Below, one piece after another: positions 25,288-34,029 of a stretch of 45,160 bases of DNA. The stretch lies in contig JAUNOI010000011.1 in NCBI GenBank assembly GCA_030531165.1, positions 1 through 45,160 of the forward strand, in the 5' to 3' direction. The notes under the pieces were generated by a model. The model was given only the letters and a program-made list of their open reading frames with translations. It had not been told where the DNA came from and did not search any database. Both the position numbers and the translations under genes were made by a program. The DNA comes from Lachnospiraceae bacterium. Its GTDB lineage: Bacteria > Bacillota > Clostridia > Lachnospirales > Lachnospiraceae. The stretch's first letter is position 1. Each line of letters begins with the position of its first letter.

Positions 25288-26505
25288 TTAATAAAAAGAT
25301 TTTGAATTTTTCAACTGTGGCTGATATCCCGTATCGCTTAAAGCCTTAATAATTTTATTTTTATGTTCTGTTCCAAACGCTTCCATTGTAATCGTCAATT
25401 CCACTTTTGCATTCCGGTTGATGCTGACAAACTGATTATGCTCCAGGCGAATGATATTCCCCTGAGCTTGAGCAATAATTTTGGATACTCTTGTCAATTC
25501 ACCCGGTTTATCCGGCAAAAATACCGAAACCGTAAAGATACGGTCGCGAACGATCAAACCGTGCTGTACAAGGGAGGATAGCGTTATCACATCCATATTA
25601 CCACCGCTGATGATCGATACAACCTTTTTACCCGTCACATTCAGATGCCTTAATGCAGCGACAGTCAATAAGCCTGAATTTTCCGCCAGCATTTTATGAT
25701 TTTCAATCAGATCAAGAAATGCCACGATCAACTCCTCATCCTCAATTGTAATAATATCATCGATATTCTGCTGGATATATGGAAAGATCTTCTTTCCCGG
25801 AGTCTGCACCGCCGTACCATCGGCAATTGTGCTGACATGTTCTACCGTTGTCACTTTTCCCGCCTCCAAAGAAGCTTTCATACAGGCCGCACCTGCCGGT
25901 TCCACACCAATGACTTTAATGTTCGGATTTAAGAATTTCGCTAATGCAGATACACCGGTTGCAAGTCCACCGCCGCCAATTGGAACTAAGATAATATCTA
26001 CCGTTGGCAGTTCTTTGAAAATCTCCATTGCAATCGAACCCTGTCCTGTTGCAACATCCAGGTCGTCAAAAGGATGTATAAAGGTCATCCCCCGCTTTTC
26101 TGCCAGCTCTGTCGCATATGCGCTGGCTTCATCAAATACATCACCTTTTAAAATAACTTCTGCACCAAGCTCCTTTGTGCGATTTACTTTCATTAAAGGA
26201 GTCGTTGTCGGCATAACGATCGTCGCAGGCACATGATTTGCCCTTGCTGCATAAGCAACGCCCTGTGCATGATTTCCGGCTGAGGCGGTGATCAGTCCCT
26301 TCTCCTTTTCTTCCTGAGACAGCGTACTGATCTTATAATACGCCCCACGAATTTTATATGCGCCGGTAAGCTGCATATTTTCCGGTTTCAAATAAACCTG
26401 ATTTCTCGTCTGCGCAGACAGATAATCACTTTTCATTAATTTTGTAGGAATAATGACTTCCTGTACTTTTTCATATGCTTCTTCAAATTTTCTTAATGTA
26501 AGCAT
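25288..26505 (-). CDS. ilvA: Threonine ammonia-lyase with C-terminal ACT domain
   Basis: A 405-aa fold-type II PLP enzyme that deaminates threonine to 2-oxobutanoate. The PLP lysine is K51 in LTGAYKIRGA; ASAGNHAQGVAYAA and GGGGLATG bind substrate and cofactor phosphate. The last 75 or so residues (FTVSVFLPDKPGELTRVSKI) form one ACT domain, giving the 400-residue single-ACT type. Whether it feeds isoleucine synthesis or threonine breakdown cannot be told from context. It follows ftsY by 15 bases, with AAAGGAG upstream, so it is probably co-transcribed with smc-ftsY. Confidence 0.92.
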   Translation of the reverse strand: MLTLRKFEEAYEKVQEVIIPTKLMKSDYLSAQTRNQVYLKPENMQLTGAYKIRGAYYKISTLSQEEKEKGLITASAGNHAQGVAYAARANHVPATIVMPTTTPLMKVNRTKELGAEVILKGDVFDEASAYATELAEKRGMTFIHPFDDLDVATGQGSIAMEIFKELPTVDIILVPIGGGGLATGVSALAKFLNPNIKVIGVEPAGAACMKASLEAGKVTTVEHVSTIADGTAVQTPGKKIFPYIQQNIDDIITIEDEELIVAFLDLIENHKMLAENSGLLTVAALRHLNVTGKKVVSIISGGNMDVITLSSLVQHGLIVRDRIFTVSVFLPDKPGELTRVSKIIAQAQGNIIRLEHNQFVSINRNAKVELTITMEAFGTEHKNKIIKALSDTGYQPQLKNSKSFY

Positions 26506-26520
26506 TTGATTTCCACTCCT

Positions 26521-27447
26521 TTATTCACTAAATAAAATGCTGACAAAAATATCCGTATCAAATTCAAGCAGATCATTAATATGCTCTCCAAGTCCAATAT
26601 ACTTAACCGGAATCCCCAATTCGGTCTGAATCGCAATCGCGATACCGCCTTTGGCAGTTCCGTCCATCTTTGTAAGAATAATACCAGTAATATCCGCCGC
26701 TTCCATAAACTGCTTTGCCTGGTTCATCGCATTTTGTCCAGTCGTTGCATCTAATACGATCAACGTTTCTCTTTTTGCTTCCGGATATTCGCGGTCGATG
26801 ACGCGATTAATCTTCGCAAGTTCATTCATCAGGTTCTTTTTATTATGAAGACGTCCGGCCGTGTCACAGATCAGTAAATCCGCATTTCTTGCTTTTGCCG
26901 CACGGCATGCATCGAATACCACCGCTGCAGGATCCGAACCTTCATCATGAGCGATCATATCGACTTTGGCAAGTTTTGCCCAAACGTCCAGCTGGTCGAT
27001 TGCCGCCGCACGGAATGTATCTGCTGCTGCAATCAGTACATTTTTACCTCTTGACTTCTGTCCGGCTGCGAGTTTACCGATACTGGTCGTCTTTCCGACT
27101 CCATTTACTCCAATGACGAGCATAACCGTCTTTTCGTTTTCAAATGCAAATGCATCTTCATCCAGTTCCATCTGCTCTTTAATAACCTGTTTTAACAATT
27201 CTTTACAGGCAGACGTCTCTTTGATACCCTGCACACGAACACGATGCTTCAGATCTTCGATAATCTTCAGTGTCGCATCCACACCGACGTCAGCCATAAT
27301 CAATGTTTCTTCCAATTCATCATAAAAATCATCATCGATATCCGAAAATGTTTGAAAAATTGAATCAAGTCCGCGAGAAAGATTTTCCCGGGTCTTTGTT
27401 AATCCCTCATAAATCTTCTCAAAAAAGCCCTTTTTTTCTTCTGCCAT
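26521..27447 (-). CDS. ftsY: FtsY, signal recognition particle receptor
   Basis: A 308-aa SRP receptor GTPase that docks SRP-ribosome complexes at the membrane for SecYEG insertion. The start at 27447 (MAEEKKGFFEKI) is chosen because CAGGAGGAAA lies just before it; a longer frame from 27474 would overlap that site. The acidic A region is almost absent, leaving the N domain and the GTPase with GVNGVGKTTSIGKLA, DTAGR, TKMDGTAKGG and KYIGLGE. Upstream is smc (stop 27467), a conserved Firmicutes pair. Confidence 0.96.
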   Translation of the reverse strand: MAEEKKGFFEKIYEGLTKTRENLSRGLDSIFQTFSDIDDDFYDELEETLIMADVGVDATLKIIEDLKHRVRVQGIKETSACKELLKQVIKEQMELDEDAFAFENEKTVMLVIGVNGVGKTTSIGKLAAGQKSRGKNVLIAAADTFRAAAIDQLDVWAKLAKVDMIAHDEGSDPAAVVFDACRAAKARNADLLICDTAGRLHNKKNLMNELAKINRVIDREYPEAKRETLIVLDATTGQNAMNQAKQFMEAADITGIILTKMDGTAKGGIAIAIQTELGIPVKYIGLGEHINDLLEFDTDIFVSILFSE

Positions 27448-27466
27448 AATTTCCTCCTGATATGCT

Positions 27467-30400
27467 TTAATCATCTAAATCATTTTCAATCAAATTAACC
27501 GATACGAGCGTTGAGACCCCCTTTTCCTGCATCGTAATGCCGTAAAGCATGTCTGCCGCTGTCATCGTCCCTTTTCTGTGTGTAATAACAATAAACTGCG
27601 TATCCTTTGTCAGCTTATGTAAATATTGGCTGAATCTTCCGACATTAGAGTCATCCAATGCAGCTTCAATTTCGTCTAAAAGGCAAAACGGAGACGGTTT
27701 TAAACTCTGAATAGCAAACAACAGGCTAATGGCTGTCAATGCTTTTTCTCCGCCGGACAGCTGCATCATATTCTGCAGTTTTTTCCCTGGAGGCTGCGCA
27801 ATAATCTGAATCCCTGCTTCTAATACATCTTCATCCTCTGTTAATTCCAGCTTTGCATGCCCACCGCCAAATAACTCCTTAAAAACAGAGGCAAACATCT
27901 CCTGAATATCACAGAATTTATCTTTAAACTGCTTGCGCATTTCCGTTTCCAGCTCTCTGATCAGATTCACAAGCTGCCCTTCTGCCTTCACGATATCATC
28001 ATGTTGATTTAATAAAAATTCATAGCGTTCTGATACCTCTTTGTATTCCTCAATGGCATTGATATTGATAGAGCCAAGATTCTTAATTTTATGTTTCCAT
28101 TTACCAATCTCTTTTTTCAGATCAGAAACGGACATCGTAATTTCATCTTTCCACTGATCTTTTGCCATGCGGTAGGTCATTTCATAGGATTCCCACATAT
28201 AATCCGTCAAATTCTGGATTTTTTCGTCTAATTTCTCTTTCCGCGACTGAAGGCGATAAATCTCTTTATCGAGAGCAGCCATATGTCGGCTCAGGGATTC
28301 ACGGTCTTCCATGGAATGCTTATACTGCTGATTTTTCTGTTTCTCACTCTGTTGCGCTTTCTTTAACGCAACCTCTCCATCCATAACTTGTTTGTTAAGT
28401 TCATGGATTCTCTTATGGATCTCAGTGATTCGATTTTCGATATGCTCTACCATATCTTCTCTGTCACTCGCATCTTCTTTGATCTCTTTTAAGTCATATT
28501 CCAGGCGTTCTATTTCCTCCTGAACACGGTTCTCATTTTCCTTCGAGAAATTCATCTGCTGTTCATAAGAATTTGCCTGCAGCTGAACCTCTGAGAGTTC
28601 TCCCACATGATGTTCTTCTCTCTCTTTTAAATGCTCCAGCTGCTTTTCTAATTCTTTTTGAAGAGATTCCCTTGACTGATTTTGTTCTTCCAATCCCTTT
28701 TTCTTATCTAAAAGATTTCGGACATTTTCAGTCATTGACTTTTTATCCTCTTCCAGTGAAGCCTTTTCCTTTTCCAGATCATCCCTGATACGCTCGATTT
28801 CCTGACATCGGTTTTCCATCTGCTGCTTATTTAAAACAACCGTATTGATATCAAGTGAACGTTCCTGGTCTTCTTTTTCCCATATTGAAATCTGTTTTTC
28901 CAGGCTATCCTTTTCTTCTGCAATCGAATCATATTGCGATTTTAATTCCAGATATTCCTTTTTCTTTTGATTTTCCAGACGTTTTGCTTCGGAAATCTCC
29001 CGGTTTCTCGCAAGCAGATTGCTCGAATGTTTAAAAGCACCCCCGGTCATGGCCCCACCCGGATTGAATGATTCGCCTCCCAGGGTGACAATGCGCATGG
29101 AATAATGATAACTTCGTGCCAAAGCAATTGCATGGTCGATCGTATCTACAATCACAATTCTGCCAAGCAGCGAATCAACAAGCTGCTCAAAGCGTTTTTC
29201 GGTCTGCACCAGAGAACTGGCAAGTCCTATCACTCCCGGTTCCTTCAGAGCCTGTTCCTGTCTGAATGGATATCGGTTCTTTACAGCATTTAGCGGCAAA
29301 AATGTTGCACGGCCGTATTTCTTTTCTTTTAAAAATGCGATCATACACTTTGCGGTCTGTTCATTATCTGTAACAATATTTTGAATACTGCCGCCTAACG
29401 CAGTCTCTATGGCAATTTCGTATTGCTTTTCAACTTTAACAATATCCGCAACAACGCCGATGATTCCCGGATTATGTGTCCTCTGTTCCATCACACGCCG
29501 TATGCTGTTTCCATATCCGTCGTAGCGCTCCGCCATATTTTTTAATGTTTCCAGGCGGGATTGAATCCGGAAAATTTCCTGCTTTTTATCTTCTCCCTTT
29601 TGGGACAGCTGATTGCCTTTCCGGATTAACTCGCTCCTCTGCTCAAGCGCTTCTTTCATTTTGGAAGCCGTCGTAATCTCAAGCTGCTGCAGTTCTTTTA
29701 GCTTCCGATCATAAATATCCCGGCTCTCCCATATTTTATCATATTCCCTTTTATTCTCATTCAAACGCTTATCTAAATCTTCAATTCGAAGAGCCAGCTG
29801 TTCTCGAACCGTTGCAAAGTGTTCCATTTTATTGGAAATCTCCGTCTGATCCTCCGCCATTCCCTTGATATGTCCAAGAATTTCATCTAATTGTCTCTCA
29901 ATTTCTGCTTTTTGCTGTTCGACTGCATCCAGTGCCCAGCGCTCTTCTTTTTCCTTTTGTGCATTTTGTTTCTGTCGTACAAGGATCTGTTCTTGTTGCC
30001 GCAGAACTTCTGCCATCTGTCGGCGTTTTCCATCTAATTCCATCTCCACACGGGAAACATTCGAATAGTAATGTTCTTCTTTTGTCTTTTCTGTTTTAAT
30101 CTGCTCATTTAGAACATTGATTTCACCTTCAAGTTTTTCTTTTTCAACTTTTTCCTGCTGCAGTTTATCGGTCTGTTCATCAATTGCGGTACGCAGATCA
30201 GACAGTTCCTGTTCCAGTGCATCATTTTTACTTTTTGTGCGTTCATACCGGATTCTTCCGTCATGGATATCCCGCTCTATAACCTGAATATGGTTTGTCA
30301 CATCTGCATTTTCATCCTGCATCTTCGTTTGTTCCAGCAAAAACATCTGAATATCTGCATTTTTCAGGCTGTCCCGATACTGAAGATAATCTTTCGCCTT

Positions 30401-31030
30401 GGCAGACTGTTCCTTTAACGGTTCAACCCGATCTGTCAATTCAGATAAAATATCATTGACACGAGTCAGATTTTCTCGCTCTTTTTCTAATGATTTTTCG
30501 GCCGTCAGCTTATTTTTTTTATATTTTATAATTCCTGCCGCCTCATCAAACAATTCCCTGCGCTCTTCCGGCTTACCATTCAGAATCTTTTCCACCTGCC
30601 CCTGACCGATAATGGAATATCCCTCTTTTCCTATCCCGGTATCAAAAAACATCTCTACGATATCTTTTCTTCTGCAGACAGAATTATTCAACAGGTATTC
30701 GCTTTCCCCGGAACGGTATACGCGTCTTGCAACTGTCACTTCATCAAAACTGACCGGGAGACTGTGGTCGCTGTTATCCAGTGTAATTGCAACATAAGCA
30801 GATCCCATAGGTTTACGGAGCTCTGTTCCTGAGAAAATGACATCTTCCATCTTTGAACCACGAAGCTGTCTGGCACTCTGCTCCCCTAATACCCATCGAA
30901 CAGCATCTGCAACATTGCTTTTTCCGCTTCCATTTGGCCCTACGATCCCCGTAATTCCGCTTTGAAACCGGAATACCATTTTATTTGCAAATGATTTAAA
31001 TCCGTGTACCTCAATACTTTTTAAATACAT
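27467..31030 (-). CDS. smc: SMC chromosome segregation ATPase
   Basis: An 1187-aa SMC with normal architecture: Walker A GPNGSGKSNVADAVRWVLGEQ near residue 32, N-terminal coiled coil (about 165-500), hinge (about 515-665) with LGGESFNPGGAMTGG, second coiled coil, then the ABC signature LSGGEKALTAISLLFA and Walker B CLLDEIEAALDD. It condenses and separates newly replicated chromosomes with ScpA and ScpB, which are not in this window. AAGGTGA precedes ATG 31030; rnc ends 8 bases upstream. Confidence 0.98.
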   Translation of the reverse strand: MYLKSIEVHGFKSFANKMVFRFQSGITGIVGPNGSGKSNVADAVRWVLGEQSARQLRGSKMEDVIFSGTELRKPMGSAYVAITLDNSDHSLPVSFDEVTVARRVYRSGESEYLLNNSVCRRKDIVEMFFDTGIGKEGYSIIGQGQVEKILNGKPEERRELFDEAAGIIKYKKNKLTAEKSLEKERENLTRVNDILSELTDRVEPLKEQSAKAKDYLQYRDSLKNADIQMFLLEQTKMQDENADVTNHIQVIERDIHDGRIRYERTKSKNDALEQELSDLRTAIDEQTDKLQQEKVEKEKLEGEINVLNEQIKTEKTKEEHYYSNVSRVEMELDGKRRQMAEVLRQQEQILVRQKQNAQKEKEERWALDAVEQQKAEIERQLDEILGHIKGMAEDQTEISNKMEHFATVREQLALRIEDLDKRLNENKREYDKIWESRDIYDRKLKELQQLEITTASKMKEALEQRSELIRKGNQLSQKGEDKKQEIFRIQSRLETLKNMAERYDGYGNSIRRVMEQRTHNPGIIGVVADIVKVEKQYEIAIETALGGSIQNIVTDNEQTAKCMIAFLKEKKYGRATFLPLNAVKNRYPFRQEQALKEPGVIGLASSLVQTEKRFEQLVDSLLGRIVIVDTIDHAIALARSYHYSMRIVTLGGESFNPGGAMTGGAFKHSSNLLARNREISEAKRLENQKKKEYLELKSQYDSIAEEKDSLEKQISIWEKEDQERSLDINTVVLNKQQMENRCQEIERIRDDLEKEKASLEEDKKSMTENVRNLLDKKKGLEEQNQSRESLQKELEKQLEHLKEREEHHVGELSEVQLQANSYEQQMNFSKENENRVQEEIERLEYDLKEIKEDASDREDMVEHIENRITEIHKRIHELNKQVMDGEVALKKAQQSEKQKNQQYKHSMEDRESLSRHMAALDKEIYRLQSRKEKLDEKIQNLTDYMWESYEMTYRMAKDQWKDEITMSVSDLKKEIGKWKHKIKNLGSININAIEEYKEVSERYEFLLNQHDDIVKAEGQLVNLIRELETEMRKQFKDKFCDIQEMFASVFKELFGGGHAKLELTEDEDVLEAGIQIIAQPPGKKLQNMMQLSGGEKALTAISLLFAIQSLKPSPFCLLDEIEAALDDSNVGRFSQYLHKLTKDTQFIVITHRKGTMTAADMLYGITMQEKGVSTLVSVNLIENDLDD

Positions 31031-31038
31031 GATTCACC

Positions 31039-31731
31039 TTACTTTGCTTTCAACTTTTTAATGGATTCATATGCTGCCATCTGCTCTGCAGCTTTTTTCG
31101 TTTTGCCTGTACCGGTACACAAAGTACGTTCGCCAAAATGAACAACGACCGTAAACTCTTTGCAATGATCCGGACCTTTTTCATCGATCAGCTGATATTC
31201 TACAGAACGTCCCGCTTCTTTTTGCGCCATCTCCTGTAATATGGTCTTTGCATCGTAAAATAATGTCTTATCCTCTACATCCTGTAATAAATATTTTTCT
31301 ACGAAAATCCTTGCTTGTTCAAATCCCCGATCCAGATAAATAGCTCCGATCACAGATTCAAACGCATCGGACAGAATCGAATCTCTTTCTCTTCCTCCTG
31401 TCATGTCTTCGCCTTTGCTTAAAAGCAAATATTTTCCTAGAGAAATATCCTTTGCACACATCGCAAGTGTATATTCACAAACCAGACTGGAACGGAGTTT
31501 GGTCAGTTTTCCTTCATTTTGAGTCTTATATGTGTGAAATAAATAGTCACTGATAATCAGTTCCAACACTGCATCTCCCAAAAATTCTACACGCTCGTTA
31601 TTTTCCACCCGCTTCATACGGTGTTCATTCGCATAAGAACTGTGTGTCAGAGCCAGTTTCAATAACTTTTTATTCTTAAAATGATAATCGATGATATCTT
31701 CTAATTCATGAAATTGCTGTAAATTACTCAT
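31039..31731 (-). CDS. rnc: Ribonuclease III
   Basis: A 230-aa RNase III. Start ATG 31731 has AAAGGAGG upstream; the longer frame to 31797 runs into a degenerate intergenic repeat and is rejected. The catalytic signature NERVEFLGDAVLE is at residues 45-57, the second metal-binding region is DAFESVIGAIYLD, and a double-stranded RNA-binding domain forms the last 70 residues (TKKAAEQMAAYESIKKLK). It processes rRNA precursors and other duplex RNA. The order plsX, rnc, smc, ftsY is typical, but acpP, usually between plsX and rnc, is absent. Confidence 0.97.
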   Translation of the reverse strand: MSNLQQFHELEDIIDYHFKNKKLLKLALTHSSYANEHRMKRVENNERVEFLGDAVLELIISDYLFHTYKTQNEGKLTKLRSSLVCEYTLAMCAKDISLGKYLLLSKGEDMTGGRERDSILSDAFESVIGAIYLDRGFEQARIFVEKYLLQDVEDKTLFYDAKTILQEMAQKEAGRSVEYQLIDEKGPDHCKEFTVVVHFGERTLCTGTGKTKKAAEQMAAYESIKKLKAK

Positions 31732-31740
31732 ATTTCCTCC

Positions 31741-31800
31741 TTTCCGAATAACGGATGAAGCCTGCTTCGCGGACTCCATCCGGTTCACGTGCAGCAATAA
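31741..31800. repeat. Degenerate intergenic repeat, copy C
   Basis: The segment resembles the first hairpin and following bases of copies A and B: CGGATG (31752-31757) pairs with CATCCG (31777-31782), and CCGGTTCACGTGCAGC (31780-31795) matches 14 of 16 bases of copy B. The second hairpin is missing. Orientation is the same as in A and B. It fills most of the plsX-rnc gap. Confidence 0.6.
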
Positions 31801-31817
31801 GCAAAAAACAACGAATC

Positions 31818-32825
31818 TTATCTTCTTCCTAACTGCTCACGAATCTTTTCATTAATTCCCTGTTCCATAAAAGTAATACATTGTCCAACCGCGATTCGGA
31901 CTTCTTTCGCTTTTGAATTTCCATGCATCTTTACAACCAGACCATTCAATCCTAATAATGGTGCTCCTCCATATTCCGAAGCATCAAACATCTTCAGCGT
32001 ATCTTTTAATGCCGGCTTTACAAGAAGACCACCGATCTTTCCTCTTGTCGATGACATCATTCCGTCTTTGATCGCATGAATCAATGTGCTGGAAAGACCC
32101 TCAGCAAGTTTTAAGATAACATTTCCGACAAATGCTTCGCATAACACAACATTTGTCTCACCCTCAAAAACGTCTCTTGGTTCAATATTACCGGTAAAAT
32201 GAATCGTATCCAGTTCTTTTAACATTGGATAAACTTCTTTGACAAGCGCATTGCCTTTCGCCTCTTCAGCACCAATATTTACTAAAGATACTTTTGGATT
32301 CTTTACCCCAATGACGTGTTCCATATAGATAGAACCCATCTGGGCAAATTGAAGAAGATGTTCCGGTCTTGCATCAACATTCGCACCACAGTCGATCAGC
32401 AACGAAACCCCTTTCATCGTTGGAATAACAGTTGCAAGAGGTGCCCTTTTAATTCCCCTGATCTTACCGGTAATAACCTGTCCGCCTACTAATACTGCTC
32501 CGGTACTTCCGGCCGAAATAACCGCATCTGCCTTTCCTTCTTTTACCATTTTTAAAGCTACGATCAAAGAAGAATCCTTTTTCTTACGGATTGCCTCTAC
32601 CGGTGCTTCATTACAGGAAATCACCTGCGTCGTATGGACAACCTCGATCTGTTTTTTATTATATTCATGCTGAGAAAGTTCCCGATCAATCTCTGTACTG
32701 TCTCCAACTAAAATAATTTTTACATTATTATGTTCTTTTAATGCATCTACTGCACCTTTTACAACTTCAACTGGAGCATAATCTCCGCCCATCGCATCAA
32801 TTGCAATTCGAATCATCTGGCTCAT
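31818..32825 (-). CDS. plsX: Phosphate acyltransferase PlsX
   Basis: A 335-aa PlsX, which makes acyl-phosphate from acyl-ACP for the PlsY step of phospholipid synthesis. Family segments are IAIDAMGGDYAPVEVVKGA, AVISAGSTGAVLVGG, TLKMFDASEYGGAPLLGL and the C-terminal helical end. ATG 32825 is preferred because TGGAGGTAGCT lies upstream; the in-frame ATG at 32837 would place the site inside the gene. The next gene in the direction of transcription is rnc; the usual acpP is not here. Confidence 0.95.
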   Translation of the reverse strand: MSQMIRIAIDAMGGDYAPVEVVKGAVDALKEHNNVKIILVGDSTEIDRELSQHEYNKKQIEVVHTTQVISCNEAPVEAIRKKKDSSLIVALKMVKEGKADAVISAGSTGAVLVGGQVITGKIRGIKRAPLATVIPTMKGVSLLIDCGANVDARPEHLLQFAQMGSIYMEHVIGVKNPKVSLVNIGAEEAKGNALVKEVYPMLKELDTIHFTGNIEPRDVFEGETNVVLCEAFVGNVILKLAEGLSSTLIHAIKDGMMSSTRGKIGGLLVKPALKDTLKMFDASEYGGAPLLGLNGLVVKMHGNSKAKEVRIAVGQCITFMEQGINEKIREQLGRR

Positions 32826-32846
32826 AGCTACCTCCATTTTTCTTAA

Positions 32847-32890
32847 AGAATTGTAATTCTAATTATACTTTAACTTATTAATTCTATCAT
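32847..32890 (-). promoter_or_regulatory. AT-rich promoter region of plsX with palindrome
   Basis: TATAAT is present on the minus strand at 32862-32867, though no good -35 sits 17 bases upstream; TAGAAT with TTGTAC 17 bases before it, a little further upstream, is another choice. AGAATT-GT-AATTCT (32847-32860) is a perfect 6-bp palindrome overlapping the predicted start region and could be an operator, for example of a lipid-synthesis regulator. The promoter assignment is tentative. Confidence 0.35.
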
Positions 32891-32918
32891 AATTGAATTG
32901 GAAGTACAAGCAATTAAT

Positions 32919-33764
32919 TCATATCAGTAAACCTAAGCACTTCTCAAATTCCACTCCATCCGGATCATATTTTCCCGTCTGAGGTGATGCCGAAATCGAA
33001 GCATTTAAAAAATCGGAGGCTTTTTTCAATACAGCGCTTAATTCAAGTCCTCTCGCAATTCCTCCGGTAATCACCGAAGCAAACAAATCTCCGGTACCAG
33101 AATAACTCCCTCCGATTTTTGGATTGCCGATCAGACAGATATCATGTTCACTCACCGCGAGATTTCCCATCATCAAAATATCATCCTCAATATAATGCAG
33201 TCCAGTTACAATTACAGTACTCGGTCCACTTTTCCGGATCATATCCGCCGAATGCCTGATTGCTTCAATCAATCTCTCTTTTTGGACAATTGCATGGAGC
33301 TTCTCATAATCTTCTCCTGTGAGCAGACACAGTTCCGTCAGATTCGGTGTGATAATATCCGCCTTTAACACCAGTTTCTTCATTAACTGACACAATTCCT
33401 GAGTGAACATATCATAAACCTCGCCATCGTCTCCCATGACTGGATCCACCAGTAAAAACGTATCCTCTTTATAAAAAGTATCTAAAAAACGAAAAATATT
33501 CCGGATCTGTTCTTCACTTGCAACAAAACCCGTGTAGATACCGTCAAACGTTACGTGCATCTTTTCCCACCCGCTTCGGAAATATTCCATATGATCCGTA
33601 TAATCATCACAGTAATAATCCTCATATCCTGTCTGAGCACTTAAGATCGCCGTTGGCAGCGGACAGGGCTGCACACCCATAACGGATAAAACGGGAATTG
33701 CGGCAGTCAATGAACATCTTCCGAATCCAGATAAATCATTGATAACTGCAATTTTCTTTGCCAC
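32919..33764 (-). CDS. pdxK: Pyridoxamine/pyridoxal kinase (PfkB-like)
   Basis: A 281-aa ribokinase-fold kinase close to the PdxY/PdxK type: INDLSGFGRCSLTAAIPVLS at residues 8-27, a substrate-site SAQTGYED segment, DPVMGDDGEVY, ITPNLTEL and the anion-hole and catalytic motif GTGDLFASV. It phosphorylates B6 vitamers to supply PLP, used here by the YggS, YnbB and IlvA gene products. The start is GTG at 33764 with AAAGGAATGG about 10 bases upstream; no in-frame ATG fits. It sits between rpmF and plsX, which are usually adjacent, and behind repeat copy B. Confidence 0.9.
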   Translation of the reverse strand: MAKKIAVINDLSGFGRCSLTAAIPVLSVMGVQPCPLPTAILSAQTGYEDYYCDDYTDHMEYFRSGWEKMHVTFDGIYTGFVASEEQIRNIFRFLDTFYKEDTFLLVDPVMGDDGEVYDMFTQELCQLMKKLVLKADIITPNLTELCLLTGEDYEKLHAIVQKERLIEAIRHSADMIRKSGPSTVIVTGLHYIEDDILMMGNLAVSEHDICLIGNPKIGGSYSGTGDLFASVITGGIARGLELSAVLKKASDFLNASISASPQTGKYDPDGVEFEKCLGLLI

Positions 33765-33789
33765 TTTACACCATTCCTTTCAAAAATAA

Positions 33790-33884
33790 ACCGGATGAAA
33801 CACGCTCTGCGAGTTTCACCGGTTCGCGTGCGGCGGCAAATGGAAATGCGAGCATTTCCGCTTGCCTTGTGCCTTCGCGTAAAT
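33790..33884. repeat. Intergenic structured repeat, copy B
   Basis: The unit matches copy A over 86 bases (33799-33884) at 80 positions. Hairpin 1 is ACCGG-(A)-TGAAAC with GTTTCA-CCGGT around an 11-base loop (33790-33823). Hairpin 2 is GGCAA-AT-GGAAATGC-GA-GCATTTCC-GC-TTGCC (33835-33866), with an 8-bp perfect inner stem. Its edge lies 8 bases from a strong terminator hairpin (33893-33915). It occupies the 5' region of pdxK. Confidence 0.85.
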
Positions 33885-33892
33885 CATAAAAA

Positions 33893-33915
33893 CGGTCGGG
33901 AGTATCTCCCGACCG
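33893..33915 (-). terminator. Strong terminator downstream of rpmF
   Basis: A perfect 10-bp stem CGGTCGGGAG / CTCCCGACCG with a 3-base loop is followed on the minus strand by TTTTTATG. It lies 115 bases beyond the rpmF stop and directly before repeat copy B. Confidence 0.85.
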
Positions 33916-33935
33916 CTGTATCATATCACAATATT

Positions 33936-33977
33936 GGCTTTGTCACAATGACCAGATATTTTATATCTTACAAAGCC
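33936..33977. repeat. Long-loop inverted repeat between two terminators
   Basis: GGCTTTGT and ACAAAGCC form an 8-bp stem with a 26-base loop, between the two hairpins at 33893-33915 and 33992-34015. Its arm GGCTTT is shared with the neighbouring hairpin. No gene is visible here. Confidence 0.5.
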
Positions 33978-33991
33978 AGAATAGTAAAACA

Positions 33992-34015
33992 GGCTTTCCG
34001 AAAACTCGGAAAGCC
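33992..34015 (-). terminator. First hairpin after rpmF
   Basis: A perfect 10-bp stem GGCTTTCCGA / TCGGAAAGCC with an AAAC loop lies 14 bases past the rpmF stop. The minus-strand tail is TGTTTTACT, so termination may be partial; the plus strand carries ATTTTTT. Confidence 0.7.
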
Positions 34016-34029
34016 ATTTTTTAACTTTA

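Noticed and set aside
31732..31797. Upstream extension of rnc to 31797
   Set aside because: The added residues come from the degenerate repeat; AAAGGAGG supports the start at 31731.
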